In this document: positions 25,030 through 34,133 of the stretch, in pieces
Position numbering within the stretch: the first letter of the stretch is position 1
Layout: every line of letters starts with the position of its first letter
DNA from: Gardnerella massiliensis
GTDB lineage: Bacteria > Actinomycetota > Actinomycetes > Actinomycetales > Bifidobacteriaceae
Reading direction: 5' to 3'
Assembly: GCF_003408845.1 (NCBI RefSeq)
Contig: NZ_LRTV01000006.1
Coordinates: forward strand, 133,016 to 197,015
DNA: 64,000 nt
Program-made: the position numbers and the translations under genes
Notes under the pieces: generated by a model
The model's input: only the letters and a program-made list of their open reading frames with translations
The model's database searches: none
Told to the model about the DNA's origin: nothing

Positions 25030-28000
25030 ATGAGCGACACACAAAGCATAAAATCAGCAAACGATTCCATTAACGACGCGTCAACAGCGATGTCAACTGC
25101 ACAAGCTGCGGAAACAATGTCAACTGACGTGTCAGATACTCCGGAAGCTGCGCGTATTGAAAAGCGTGCTGCTCAAGGAAATCGCGCGGAAGCATTGCAA
25201 CAAATAGTAGCTTGGAAACAACAATATCAGTCCCAGCTTGCCCCTTCACCGTTGGAAGACATTACCAAACTTGCGGCTCAACTAGAACTCACGCACGCGC
25301 ATCCCTCTGGTATAGCCCAGCTTTTTGCAAGCGGAAAAGTAACCTTAAAAGCATTATTCCGTGACGCTGGCATGCTCCGTGCGGCAGGACGTAGGCTTGA
25401 CCGCGTTTTTGAAGACCGCGATATGAAAGCTCACGAAAGTGGCGTATCGGAATTGTCGCTCATTGTCGGCGTTGCCTTGTGGAATGGCAACCATGTGCCA
25501 GTACTGACATACCCTGTGCACGTTGTCCGCGATGCTAATCAAGACGAAACCGCAGCAACCATGTACTTCTCGGGAAACGTAGGGTTGAACCAGGCTTTGG
25601 TTGCGCGCTTGCGTGAACGTGGCGTAGAACTTCGAGAAGATGTGCTATTTGACGGTTCTCACTACGAAAGTGGCACCCCGGAGACGTCAGTCGTGTTCGA
25701 GGCTATCTGTCAGCAAGCACGCCGTGCTTTCCCAGATTTCGACATTGAACGCGATATTGTCCTCGGATGCTTTACTGACGCAGGCTCACGTTTTGTAGCC
25801 GAAAGTGAGCAGATTATACAATCTTTGCGGTCGGGAAGCGCTTCGCATACCATAATTGATGCGCTTGCAGGAGATGAGAACGCTATACAAGCGCTACAAA
25901 CAGGAAGCAAAGTTGAGTATAGTCCTTTTGACGCTGACCCTCACGGTGAATGCGAAGTGGGAGACGTTGACAACACTGTCCGTTACGCTGCTGACGTGGT
26001 TTCAGAAGGAAATTCGCTTTTTGTAAACATTGATGCAGGTTCTGATTCCACGGCAATCGCCGCAGCTATTGCTTCTCGCTCGGTACTAGCGGGGCGTTCC
26101 GTGCTGTACGTTCCGCACGTGCTTGAGCAGCAGCGTCGCTTCCGTTACACGCTGAACACGCACGAAATTTCATCGCTTTCACTTGACGTAGCTGACGGGC
26201 ATATTGCTAAGCATGTCGATTCCCAGCTTATTGCAGCAGTTGGCGCTCGCCAAAGCGTGGCAACTTCGCGTTTTGAGCAGGTTGCGGATGAGCTTGTTGG
26301 CGTGCGATCGCGACTGACACGCTACTTAGGAGATCTTCACGGAATAAACAAAACGTGGGGAGTCTCGGCATATCAAACCATCCAAAATCTTGCTGCTATA
26401 GCAATGCTCCCTTCCCATCCTTCAACGCACGTGCGACTCGATGTTGCCGCAGCGCACGCTATGACTGGTCATATCGATGAGTGGGCGAAAAAGTTCCATC
26501 AGGCAGATGAACTGGGCGAGTTTAGTATTAATCCAGAAGACACGCCTTGGTTTGGTGCGTCAATATTTGACGAAAATGAAGCCGTCACCGTGTACCAACG
26601 TGTGGTGGACGTGCTACTTAAACTGTTGCCTGCCACGCGTGAACAAGTAAAAAGTACGGTACAAAGCTGCGGTTTCCCCGTACCAACTACCGCTCGCGAA
26701 TGGAGCCGTCAAGTTACGGTACTTAAAAACTTGCGTCGCGTACTCGACGTATTCCAGCCTGAAATTTTTGAACGCGATCTTGATGCCATGATTGAGGCTA
26801 GTAAGCCAAAAGCCGTGCGCAAAGCAGAAGGCACTGTTATGGGCTTCTGGGAGCGTCGCCATCATGTAAAAGAAGCGCGTAGTTTGCTGCGCGTAGGTGC
26901 TAAAGTTGAAGATTTGCACGAAGCGTTGAAAGTCGTGTCTCAGCAGGCTGCACAGTGGCGCACTTTTGTGCCTCACGGCGGTTGGCCAGTGTTGCCTCCA
27001 AAGTTGGACGAACTGGTAAGTACGCAGGAGGTGCTTTCGAGGAATTTGATTGCCCTTGATGCGGTGCTTGCAACAACTCGTCTTGGTGCTGACCTTGAAA
27101 ACATTGAGTTTACACAACTTGAGGCGCGTTTGAAGGCCTTGCACGACGATCGCGCTTCCTTGGATACGCTTCCTGGGCGTTGCAAGCTGGAACGAGAATT
27201 TAGTAAAGCTGGTTTAACTGATTTAGTTACCGATTTGCGTCATCGTCACATCACTGGAAGTAAAATCGACGGCGAGTTGCATTTAGCATGGTGGACTACT
27301 GTTTTTGAAGATATTGTAAATGCTTCCGCCATTATCTCGCACCAAGACGGTTCTGCGATGCAGGATGCTTCTGATCGTTTTGTGCAGGTAGACACTGAAC
27401 ACGTGCGTTCTATCGGTCCGATGGTTGCTCAGGAAGCTATGAAGCACTTGTGTGATTTGCTGTTCTCAAGAACTCAGGAAGCAAACCAATTGCACACAAT
27501 GCTTGCCAGCAACCGTTCTGGCATTACCTTTACGAAATTGTTGCGCAATTACGCGGATTTGCTGCTGGCTGCGAAACCAATTCTGGTGGCAATGCCTTCT
27601 ACGCTTACTATGATGACTCCGATGAAGCCTATTGCGGACACTGTTATCATTGATTCCGCAGAGCATATTTCGAATATTGAGTTGTTCTCTATTGTGGCGC
27701 GTGCTCGACAAGTAGTAGTGTTGGCTCACAGGGAGACGGTAAGTTCTGAAAGCTTGCGTGCGCTGATTTCCATGCTTCCTTCGGTAACTGTTGTTTCGCG
27801 CGCTACTAGGCGTTCGTTGCGTTTGGCTCAATTCTTGGAAGAGCACGGTTACGGAAAGTTGCGTCACGATATTCCTGTTGAGCGTTTGCAAGGCAAAGTT
27901 AGGTTGCATCAGATTGAGGCAACTGGTGTGCCGGTGTTGTCTTCTGGTCTAATTGAAAGTAGCCAGCGTGAAATAGACGAAGTAGTTGATCTGATTCGCC

Positions 28001-28815
28001 AACGTGCAAAAACATTTACTGTAGTGCCTTCGAGTTATGTGCTGGTAGTGGTGACGTTAACAAGCGTGTTCCGCAGTCGTTTGGGAGCAGAGCTTAAATC
28101 GCTTGCGGTTAAAGACGAGAATATGGCTCGTTTCTTGCGCCATGTGCGACTACTAAGTGTGCATGAAGCTTCTGGAGCCGTAGCAACAGATGTGATTATG
28201 TCGTTGTGCTACGCCAAAACTTCTCACGGACGACTTCTTCAGCAGTTTGGTGTGCTTGAGGAGGAAGGCGGCAGTGCGATGCTGCTTGACGCGCTTGCGT
28301 TGGCACGGCGTCACCTTGACATTGTGAGTGCTTTTACGTCCAAAGATATGGACGATGAGCGGTTGCATCAGGATGGTCCAAAGCTGTTGAAAATGCTGCT
28401 TCAATGGGCGGAAGGACTTACCGACAAGCCTTTGCGTCCGGAAGATGCCCACGATGTTAATGCTAAGATTGCCGCATCTGCTGTGCGAGATAATGTGCTT
28501 TTTGCTGACTTGGCTGAACGTATTCGTGCGCGCGGTTTGCGCGTGGCTGTTAATTACGGTTTCGACAGCGATTCGCGTATTCCGCTGGTGGTTGGTCTTG
28601 CAGATAAGCCGTTTGCGCTTGCTGTGCTTACCGATGATGCGCAGTTTATGGGTATTCAGTCCACACGCGAACGCCACCGCATGATGGTTCAGGATTTGGA
28701 ATCGCTTGGATGGTCGGTTATGACTGTGTGGAGTGTTGGCGCATTCGTTAATCCTGAAAAAGAGGTTGATCGTGTCGTTTCACGCCTCGGTGAGCTGTAT
28801 GGTGACAACGAATGA
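25030..28815 (+). CDS. Giant degenerate superfamily 1 helicase-like protein
   Basis: A 1261-residue protein that aligns in outline with DUF4011/AAA-type superfamily 1 helicases. An N-terminal ESGVSELSLIVGVALWNG-like block and DADP precede the ATPase core. The Walker A site, expected as GPPGTGKS, reads IDAGSDST (residues 334-341), and the DEAD-like Walker B reads VIIDSAEH near residue 873. The C-terminus (~1180-1255) looks like the Vsr/PD-(D/E)XK tail of such helicases (RERHR...LESLGWSVMTVWS) but lacks a clear acidic triad. ATP hydrolysis and nuclease activity are therefore doubtful. It overlaps the next gene by four bases (ATGA). Confidence 0.7.
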   Translation: MSDTQSIKSANDSINDASTAMSTAQAAETMSTDVSDTPEAARIEKRAAQGNRAEALQQIVAWKQQYQSQLAPSPLEDITKLAAQLELTHAHPSGIAQLFASGKVTLKALFRDAGMLRAAGRRLDRVFEDRDMKAHESGVSELSLIVGVALWNGNHVPVLTYPVHVVRDANQDETAATMYFSGNVGLNQALVARLRERGVELREDVLFDGSHYESGTPETSVVFEAICQQARRAFPDFDIERDIVLGCFTDAGSRFVAESEQIIQSLRSGSASHTIIDALAGDENAIQALQTGSKVEYSPFDADPHGECEVGDVDNTVRYAADVVSEGNSLFVNIDAGSDSTAIAAAIASRSVLAGRSVLYVPHVLEQQRRFRYTLNTHEISSLSLDVADGHIAKHVDSQLIAAVGARQSVATSRFEQVADELVGVRSRLTRYLGDLHGINKTWGVSAYQTIQNLAAIAMLPSHPSTHVRLDVAAAHAMTGHIDEWAKKFHQADELGEFSINPEDTPWFGASIFDENEAVTVYQRVVDVLLKLLPATREQVKSTVQSCGFPVPTTAREWSRQVTVLKNLRRVLDVFQPEIFERDLDAMIEASKPKAVRKAEGTVMGFWERRHHVKEARSLLRVGAKVEDLHEALKVVSQQAAQWRTFVPHGGWPVLPPKLDELVSTQEVLSRNLIALDAVLATTRLGADLENIEFTQLEARLKALHDDRASLDTLPGRCKLEREFSKAGLTDLVTDLRHRHITGSKIDGELHLAWWTTVFEDIVNASAIISHQDGSAMQDASDRFVQVDTEHVRSIGPMVAQEAMKHLCDLLFSRTQEANQLHTMLASNRSGITFTKLLRNYADLLLAAKPILVAMPSTLTMMTPMKPIADTVIIDSAEHISNIELFSIVARARQVVVLAHRETVSSESLRALISMLPSVTVVSRATRRSLRLAQFLEEHGYGKLRHDIPVERLQGKVRLHQIEATGVPVLSSGLIESSQREIDEVVDLIRQRAKTFTVVPSSYVLVVVTLTSVFRSRLGAELKSLAVKDENMARFLRHVRLLSVHEASGAVATDVIMSLCYAKTSHGRLLQQFGVLEEEGGSAMLLDALALARRHLDIVSAFTSKDMDDERLHQDGPKLLKMLLQWAEGLTDKPLRPEDAHDVNAKIAASAVRDNVLFADLAERIRARGLRVAVNYGFDSDSRIPLVVGLADKPFALAVLTDDAQFMGIQSTRERHRMMVQDLESLGWSVMTVWSVGAFVNPEKEVDRVVSRLGELYGDNE

Positions 28816-29015
28816 GTCAGTATGATCCGTCTCGTCGTTCTCCGCGCATACACGTGCGCGTAGTGCGTGAAGGTTCTGAGCTTTTTGACGCTGATGGCGT
28901 TAAGTCGGAACCTTCAGACGCGCTTACGTTACAGCAGCGCGATGTGGACGACGACAATCGTATACTTGGCGAGCTTCCACCGCATTGGGCGATATTTTCG
29001 GAGCGTGGACGCTGA
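28812..29015 (+). CDS. Small protein coupled to the helicase-like gene
   Basis: A 67-residue, strongly charged protein of unknown function (starts MSQYDPSRRSPRIHVRVVRE). It overlaps the upstream stop codon (ATGA), which implies translational coupling. No known domain is recognised; a C-terminal LGELPPHWAIFSERGR block looks structured. It may be a cofactor of the helicase-like protein. Confidence 0.65.
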   Translation: MSQYDPSRRSPRIHVRVVREGSELFDADGVKSEPSDALTLQQRDVDDDNRILGELPPHWAIFSERGR

Positions 29016-29044
29016 GATTCGTTTTTACGCATGGGCTTGGTTAA

Positions 29045-29878
29045 CTAATCCGTTCCTTTCATAGCAACAATAGCCAGAGTTGGGTTCGCCGCCTGCGCTT
29101 GTAACATTCGCAGAGCATCTCCCGCAGGCAATGCAATAGTTGTGCTGTTCTGCTGATTTTGTTGGTTTTGCTGCGACTGCTGGTTTTGTGCGATTCGCAT
29201 TACTATAACGTGACGCACTATTGCTACGTATCGTTCGTCAATAGCAGATGGATTATCTTCGTAGTTTTCTTGAGCATTTTTGTTGTCTTTAGCACCGTTA
29301 CGGCCTGGTTCATTATCGCGTGCTTCGCTGTCTTGAGTTGGCTTACTAAACGCCAAATCAATATATTTACCAGGAACAATAGTGTGGTTAGCACTTGCTA
29401 AATGAACAGTGATGGTAGTAAATCCTTCTGGAATGCTGGGAATATGACTCACCGAATTGCGTAAAATAGGCATTCCGGGCTGTATTTCGCACGTAGTAAC
29501 GAGAGGATTTTTTGCGCTTATGTGTTCGGTAAGCGTGTGTTGAAAAACTGTATGTTGTGGAACGCTAACGTAACGTACGTCCCGAGCTGTTACGTGCGCA
29601 CCTTGCGCAATATAGTGTGCAGCTACCGGAATAATTTGCGTAGCTTGCGCTGCAATAATTGAAGACACGACTAAAAACATCATCAATCCAGCGCATAAGA
29701 CGACAACAATTTTTTGCACAAAAGCGCGCTGACGGCGACGTAATAACCCAACCGGTTGTAAGTTTGAGGAAACGACGAAGCTCACGCCTGATTGCGTATA
29801 AGCTGGTGCGTTGTAACCTTGGTTCTTACGCTGACGCAACGTTTGTAGTAAAGAAAAATGTATACTCATACGTTGCAT
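29045..29878 (-). CDS. SAF-domain membrane protein, CpaB/RcpC-like
   Basis: A 277-residue protein with one N-terminal membrane helix (about residues 50-76) and an outer SAF domain: HYIAQGAHVTARDVRYVSVP, then CEIQPGMPILRNSV and a GFTTITVHLASANHTIVPGKYIDL block typical of CpaB. CpaB proteins help assemble Flp/Tad pili, but no tad genes lie nearby, so the role is unknown. The second half holds a Gln/Asn-rich linker. Translation may start at the first or at the fourth codon (29869); neither has a clear ribosome site. Confidence 0.7.
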   Translation of the reverse strand: MQRMSIHFSLLQTLRQRKNQGYNAPAYTQSGVSFVVSSNLQPVGLLRRRQRAFVQKIVVVLCAGLMMFLVVSSIIAAQATQIIPVAAHYIAQGAHVTARDVRYVSVPQHTVFQHTLTEHISAKNPLVTTCEIQPGMPILRNSVSHIPSIPEGFTTITVHLASANHTIVPGKYIDLAFSKPTQDSEARDNEPGRNGAKDNKNAQENYEDNPSAIDERYVAIVRHVIVMRIAQNQQSQQNQQNQQNSTTIALPAGDALRMLQAQAANPTLAIVAMKGTD

Positions 29879-29969
29879 TGTGCTACGTATGTTGCACTGA
29901 TATCAAGAAAATATGAGCCTTGTGGATAAAAGCTATTAACGTTGCAATATAGCCATTTGTTGGCATATC

Positions 29970-30146
29970 TTACTTATCGGTGCGGTAAAAACCTTTACCT
30001 TTGAAGTTAATTGGTGGAGCAGAATACACTTTGTGAACGGTATTCTTGCCGCATTGAGGACAAATGGTAACAGGATCATCTGAGAACGACTGGTGTTCTG
30101 AAAAATCGTATCCGCACTGCTTGCAACGATAATGATAAGTAGGCAA
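29970..30146 (-). CDS. FmdB-family zinc ribbon protein
   Basis: A 58-residue protein starting at TTG 30146, five bases after a GGAGG site; the longer reading from 30176 would place that site inside the gene. MPTYHYRCKQCGYDF and CPQCGK supply two CxxC pairs of the FmdB/CxxC-ssDUF zinc ribbon, often described as a putative transcriptional or stress-linked regulator. The C-terminus (FKGKGFYRTDK) is the usual family ending. Confidence 0.85.
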   Translation of the reverse strand: MPTYHYRCKQCGYDFSEHQSFSDDPVTICPQCGKNTVHKVYSAPPINFKGKGFYRTDK

Positions 30147-30387
30147 AAGTCCCTCCGAAGTTACATGAGCATGCAAGCAAAGGCCTTGTGTGTGCTTGCT
30201 GTTCCTTCACATATCCTAGTACATACCCAGACAGTATTCGTCATAATTAGTCATATCGCTTAACGCAGTCAGCGGTCAGCTTAAGTAGATTCAATAAACT
30301 TGCTGAACTTTAGTCCTTTGCACTCTCAGCGACACGCCGGAACGTATATATTGCTACACATCCCGCGACTTCCTTATATTAATAGGT

Positions 30388-31548
30388 ATGGGTTATGAAT
30401 CGGTGAGTGCGCTGCTTGTGTTAATCATCCTCGTAGCCTTATGGTTCGGGTGGTTACCTAAGCGCACGGTTAATGGCATGAAAACCATGCTTGAACATCG
30501 TGAGGATAGGTTTTCGCCTTCACTGCATTTGGTGGGTGAGTGGAGTACCGTGCGTATTTGTGACGGCACTGGCATGGTGACAAAAGGGGTTCGTATGCAG
30601 CCAACTCAACAAAAACGAGCATTAATGCCTGAACATATAGCGCGTATTCGAGCTGCGCGCCGTGCTGCTGTTCGTCGTCGTCGCGTATTAGTGCTTTCTC
30701 TTGCAGTATTGACCATATTAGTGCTGTTATCCGGCTGTTCCGGGCTGTTCTCGCCGTTTTTTGCAATTATTCCGTTGGCAATGTTAGCTGCGGTATTGTT
30801 CTTCGGCGCTCGCGCATCTCAGCACGCACGCCAGTGGGAAGCGCGCGTGGCAAGTATGCGTGTTGCAGCCAAACGTCAATCGGAAGATGCCAGGTATGAT
30901 CTGCATAACGGTGCTGTTATGCATCAATTGAGCGAGCTAAATCCGCAATATGCGGCTGAAATTATGGCAGCTGAAACTTCTTCAGCACCGGTGGAGCGTG
31001 TTGCGTTTGACGAAGCGAATATTCATAATCCTGAGGAAGCTCAAAACAACGTTTCGTTACCGCACCAGGGTTCTCGTGACGATACTGAAACTTCTATTAT
31101 GGAACAGCGCGAAATTCGTGTAGCTGTGCGCAAGGCTGTGGAGGAGCGCGATGCTGTGTTGCGCAAACGCATGCTGGCACAAAAAGCTGCCGTAGCGGAT
31201 GTGGATGATTCTGCAGTCGAAGTAGTTGATACTTCTTCATCTGCGCATGAAGATAAGGATTTGATTTCCTTTACTTTGGACGCAAAATCAAAAGGTGACT
31301 CAGATAATGTTGCAAATAATGTTGCAAATAATATTGCGGCAACTTCTGTCCCGGAAAGTTTGGAAATTAAGTCAACTAAGCAGGTTACTAAGGCTGTGCC
31401 TGTAAAGAATATAGCCCAGTCGTCGTCTGCTAAGCCTGCTCATTTCCATGCAGAGGAGCAGAACTGTGAAGTTGAAGCTCCAGAAAGCTCCGCGGATTCG
31501 CTTGGCGTTGCTGATTTGCGCGATGTTCTAGCTCGCCGCAATGCGTGA
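30388..31548 (+). CDS. Membrane protein with long cytoplasmic tail, unknown function
   Basis: A 386-residue protein. One membrane helix is at residues ~6-24 and two more form a hairpin at about 106-145; the loop between holds an Arg-rich patch (RAARRAAVRRRR). The remaining ~240 residues are polar and probably disordered, with a final helix ADLRDVLARRNA. No enzyme motif is seen. The ATG is preceded by TTAATAGGT with only a weak ribosome site, and it could be leaderless. A terminator follows. Confidence 0.65.
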   Translation: MGYESVSALLVLIILVALWFGWLPKRTVNGMKTMLEHREDRFSPSLHLVGEWSTVRICDGTGMVTKGVRMQPTQQKRALMPEHIARIRAARRAAVRRRRVLVLSLAVLTILVLLSGCSGLFSPFFAIIPLAMLAAVLFFGARASQHARQWEARVASMRVAAKRQSEDARYDLHNGAVMHQLSELNPQYAAEIMAAETSSAPVERVAFDEANIHNPEEAQNNVSLPHQGSRDDTETSIMEQREIRVAVRKAVEERDAVLRKRMLAQKAAVADVDDSAVEVVDTSSSAHEDKDLISFTLDAKSKGDSDNVANNVANNIAATSVPESLEIKSTKQVTKAVPVKNIAQSSSAKPAHFHAEEQNCEVEAPESSADSLGVADLRDVLARRNA

Positions 31549-31598
31549 GTTTTAGACGTAGAAGGTAATTAAAATTTAAGTAATTAAAATTTAAATAT

Positions 31599-31630
31599 GC
31601 GCGGTTTTACTACTAAAATCGCGCTTTTTT
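31599..31630 (+). terminator. Terminator before groES
   Basis: GCGCGGTTTTA pairs with TAAAATCGCGC (one G-T pair) around CTAC, followed by six T. Confidence 0.9.
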
Positions 31631-31682
31631 AATACTCGCAACGTTATTTTTTAAGAAACGCAGGTAAAATATTTCTAAAAAT

Positions 31683-31709
31683 TTAGCACTCGAGTTGGCA
31701 GAGTGCTAA
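31683..31709 (+). promoter_or_regulatory. CIRCE element (HrcA operator)
   Basis: TTAGCACTC, a 9-bp spacer, then GAGTGCTAA: an exact match to the CIRCE consensus bound by the heat-shock repressor HrcA. A -10-like TAAAAT lies at 31665-31670, so HrcA would block transcription of groES. Confidence 0.97.
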
Positions 31710-31824
31710 ATTCGCGGTACCATGAGACACAGAACGTAAGTGTGGTTCGCACGTGATCGTCAGCCTCGTCGGATTGCAACTTGCGTACAAAGTTAGTATC
31801 TCTCTTAAGAAAGAGGTGGCGACA

Positions 31825-32118
31825 GTGTCGATTAAGCTCACACCGTTGGAAGATAAGATTATTGTAAAGCAGGCTCAGGCGGAAACTCAGACTGCTTCTG
31901 GTTTGTATATTCCAGACAACGCCAAGGAAAAGCCTCAGCAGGGCGAAGTTCTTGCTGTTGGTCCTGGCCGTCGTGACGACAAGGGCGAGCGTATCCCTAT
32001 GGACGTTAAAGTTGGCGACAAGGTACTCTACTCCAAGTACGGCGGCACCGAAGTTCATTACGAAGGTGAGGATTACTTAATCGTATCCTCTCGCGACGTG
32101 CTTGCTATTCTTGGCTAG
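31825..32118 (+). CDS. groES: Co-chaperonin GroES
   Basis: A 97-residue Hsp10 that caps GroEL. GTG 31825 follows AAGAGGTGG; the longer frame from 31753 includes leader sequence. The mobile loop ([22 protein letters not shown]) and the SKYGGTEV block are intact. A CIRCE element upstream and a terminator downstream show it is a single-gene heat-shock unit; groEL is not adjacent. Confidence 0.96.
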   Translation: MSIKLTPLEDKIIVKQAQAETQTASGLYIPDNAKEKPQQGEVLAVGPGRRDDKGERIPMDVKVGDKVLYSKYGGTEVHYEGEDYLIVSSRDVLAILG

Positions 32119-32146
32119 TTTTTAGCCGGTCGCAACAATAAAACTT

Positions 32147-32186
32147 ACGCTGGAAATGACGCTAAGGTTGTTTCCAGCGTTTTTTA
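32147..32186 (+). terminator. Terminator of groES
   Basis: ACGCTGGAAA pairs with TTTCCAGCGT around a 14-nt loop, followed by a T-rich tract. Confidence 0.92.
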
Positions 32187-32289
32187 TTGCTGCGTGTGAA
32201 GAAAAAATTTGCGCATTTTCTGTGAGATTGCGGGTTAGCTATTTTCGCTATTGTGCAGTTAAGGCGCGTGTGGAGTATGATAGTTAGGT

Positions 32290-33387
32290 ATGACATACAA
32301 ACATCGCAGCATCGTTGATACGATTCCTAGCTACAAGCAAGGTAAGCCGGCTCCTGTATTAGATGGCGTCCGCGCTTACAAAATTTCTAGTAACGAAAAT
32401 CCTTACGAACCTTTGGAAAGCGTGAAGGAAGCTATTGCAACTCGCGCGTTAAACGTAATCAACCGTTATCCTAATATGCGAGGTAATGAAGTTGTAGAGG
32501 AGCTTGCCAAGCGTTTTGAAGTCACTCCAGATGAGGTTGTACTTGGTTGCGGTTCTACAGAAGTGATTACGCAGCTTGTTGATTTAGTTGCAGGCCCTGG
32601 TGACGAAGTAGTGTACCCGTGGAGAAGTTTTGAAGCGTATCCGATTATTGTTACCGCTGCTGGCGCCACAAGCGTACAAATCCCTAATCGTGCTGACGGG
32701 TCTCATGATGTTGATGGCATTATTAACGCTGTTAACGAGCATACGCGTCTGGTTATTTTGAACAATCCAAACAACCCGACTTCCGCGTCTCTTAGCGAAG
32801 CTGACGCGCGTAAAGTGTTGGATGCTGTACCAAATGACGTGCTTGTGCTTATTGATGAAGCGTACGTGCAATTTAACACAGCAGAGGGCACTGCTGACGG
32901 CATGAAATTGTATCGCGAATATCAGAACGTGGTTGTGGCTCAAACCTTCTCCAAGGCTTACGGATTAGCTGGATTGCGTATTGGCTACGCTGTTGCTCCT
33001 GCTGAAGTCGTAGAGGGCATGCGCAAGGTTGCAGTTCCGTTTGGCGTGTCACAAGTTGCGCAAGTTGCAGCTTTGGCTTCGTTGGAGGATGCTGCTAGTG
33101 AAGAGATGAAGATTCGCGTTGCGGCTCTTATTGCTGAGCGCGAGCGTGTGTTGGGTGCTTTGCGCGAGCAAGGTTGGAATATTACCGATGCTTATGCTAA
33201 CTTCTTCTGGATGCCTTTTGGTGCGGAAACTGAGCGAGCAACAGAACGTTTTGTGGCGGCAGGTTTATCTGTGCGCGCTTTTGCTGGCGATGGGATTCGT
33301 ATTACCATTGGTGAAACCGAAGCTAACAACCGCGTGTTGAATATTTGCGAAGAATTAAAAAAAGACGGTTTTTCGCTGAATAATTGA
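32290..33387 (+). CDS. hisC: Histidinol-phosphate aminotransferase-type enzyme
   Basis: A 365-residue fold-type I PLP enzyme. The family blocks are ISSNENPYEP, the cofactor Asn/Asp motifs NNPNNPTS and LIDEAYVQF, the Schiff-base Lys in QTFSKAYGLAGLRIGY and a late GDGIRITIG Arg. HisC makes histidinol phosphate from imidazole acetol phosphate, but close relatives act on aromatic amino acids, and no other his gene is nearby. An aromatic aminotransferase role alongside the aroG gene is therefore also possible. Start is ATG 32290 with a weak ribosome site. Confidence 0.85.
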   Translation: MTYKHRSIVDTIPSYKQGKPAPVLDGVRAYKISSNENPYEPLESVKEAIATRALNVINRYPNMRGNEVVEELAKRFEVTPDEVVLGCGSTEVITQLVDLVAGPGDEVVYPWRSFEAYPIIVTAAGATSVQIPNRADGSHDVDGIINAVNEHTRLVILNNPNNPTSASLSEADARKVLDAVPNDVLVLIDEAYVQFNTAEGTADGMKLYREYQNVVVAQTFSKAYGLAGLRIGYAVAPAEVVEGMRKVAVPFGVSQVAQVAALASLEDAASEEMKIRVAALIAERERVLGALREQGWNITDAYANFFWMPFGAETERATERFVAAGLSVRAFAGDGIRITIGETEANNRVLNICEELKKDGFSLNN

Positions 33388-33413
33388 CTTTTGCGGATGT
33401 TTTTTCGTAAAAT
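33384..33413 (+). promoter_or_regulatory. Probable promoter of the tRNA-rpmG operon
   Basis: TTGACT (33384-33389), an 18-bp spacer and TAAAAT (33408-33413) form a good promoter overlapping the hisC stop codon, about 100 bp ahead of tRNA-Tyr. Confidence 0.6.
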
Positions 33414-33519
33414 ATCTCATAAATTTCTGCTATCGGCGTGTCTAAGACTTGCATTCGTCTCGCTTTCGTGGCAGAATAACAAAGTTGCCGTTTGAAGTTT
33501 ACTTCTCACGGAGACTGCT

Positions 33520-33601
33520 GGCGGGTTTCCCAAGTGGTCAAAGGGAGCTGACTGTAAATCAGCCGCTTCGTGCTTCAGTGGTTCGAATCCACTACCCGCC
33601 A
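33520..33601 (+). tRNA. tRNA-Tyr (GTA)
   Basis: The acceptor GGCGGGT pairs with ACCCGCC. The anticodon stem-loop GCTGA-CTGTAAA-TCAGC carries GTA. A short extra arm and the GTTCGAATC T-loop are present; CCA is not encoded. First of three clustered tRNAs. Confidence 0.97.
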
Positions 33602-33602
33602 C

Positions 33603-33674
<72 letters not shown>

Positions 33675-33678
33675 CTCT

Positions 33679-33752
33679 GGCGGGGTAGCTCAGCTGGCTA
33701 GAGCGTACGACTCATAATCGTAAGGTCAAGAGTTCGAGTCTCTTCCTCGCTA
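33679..33752 (+). tRNA. tRNA-Met (CAT, elongator type)
   Basis: GGCGGGG pairs with CCTCGCT. The anticodon loop CTCATAA between TACGA and TCGTA gives CAT. The first base pair of the acceptor is G-T, unlike initiator tRNA, which argues for an elongator tRNA. Confidence 0.93.
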
Positions 33753-33805
33753 CAACGGCCAGTAGGAGACTGGCTGGCCAATAACGAATTGTAGAGGTGA
33801 ACGAA

Positions 33806-33976
33806 ATGGCAAGCAAAAGCGCCGACATCCGTCCAGGCATTACGCTGGCATGCACTGAGTGCAAGGAGCGTAATTACATTACGACGAAGAATCGTCGTAA
33901 TACGCCGGATCGTCTTGAGCTGAATAAGTTCTGCTCTCGCTGCGGTAAGCATACACTCCACCGCGAGACTCGCTGA
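33806..33976 (+). CDS. rpmG: 50S ribosomal protein L33
   Basis: A 56-residue protein starting [13 protein letters not shown], with two Cys pairs (CTEC and CSRC) forming the zinc ribbon of the Cys-plus L33 form, and the ending HTLHRETR. The ATG follows AGAGGTGA. It sits 53 bp after tRNA-Met, the usual tRNA-rpmG order in actinobacteria. No secE-nusG follows. Confidence 0.95.
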   Translation: MASKSADIRPGITLACTECKERNYITTKNRRNTPDRLELNKFCSRCGKHTLHRETR

Positions 33977-34048
33977 ATTTCAGCCTACTGCGCTGAGCTG
34001 GAGCTTTATAAAAGGCTCGCGATAGTTGCGCAGTTTTAATACTTATTA

Positions 34049-34071
34049 CCCCGCTTATTGCGGGGTTTTTT
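34049..34071 (+). terminator. Terminator after rpmG
   Basis: CCCCGC pairs with GCGGGG around TTATT, followed by six T. Confidence 0.95.
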
Positions 34072-34133
34072 GTTATTGCGCGCAGAACTTTGTCTTGCTT
34101 CGTATGTTATTTCGTGCTGTTACTATTAGGGGC

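Noticed and set aside
33698-33961. Minus-strand ORF across tRNA-Met and rpmG
   Set aside because: It overlaps a clear tRNA and the L33 gene on the + strand.
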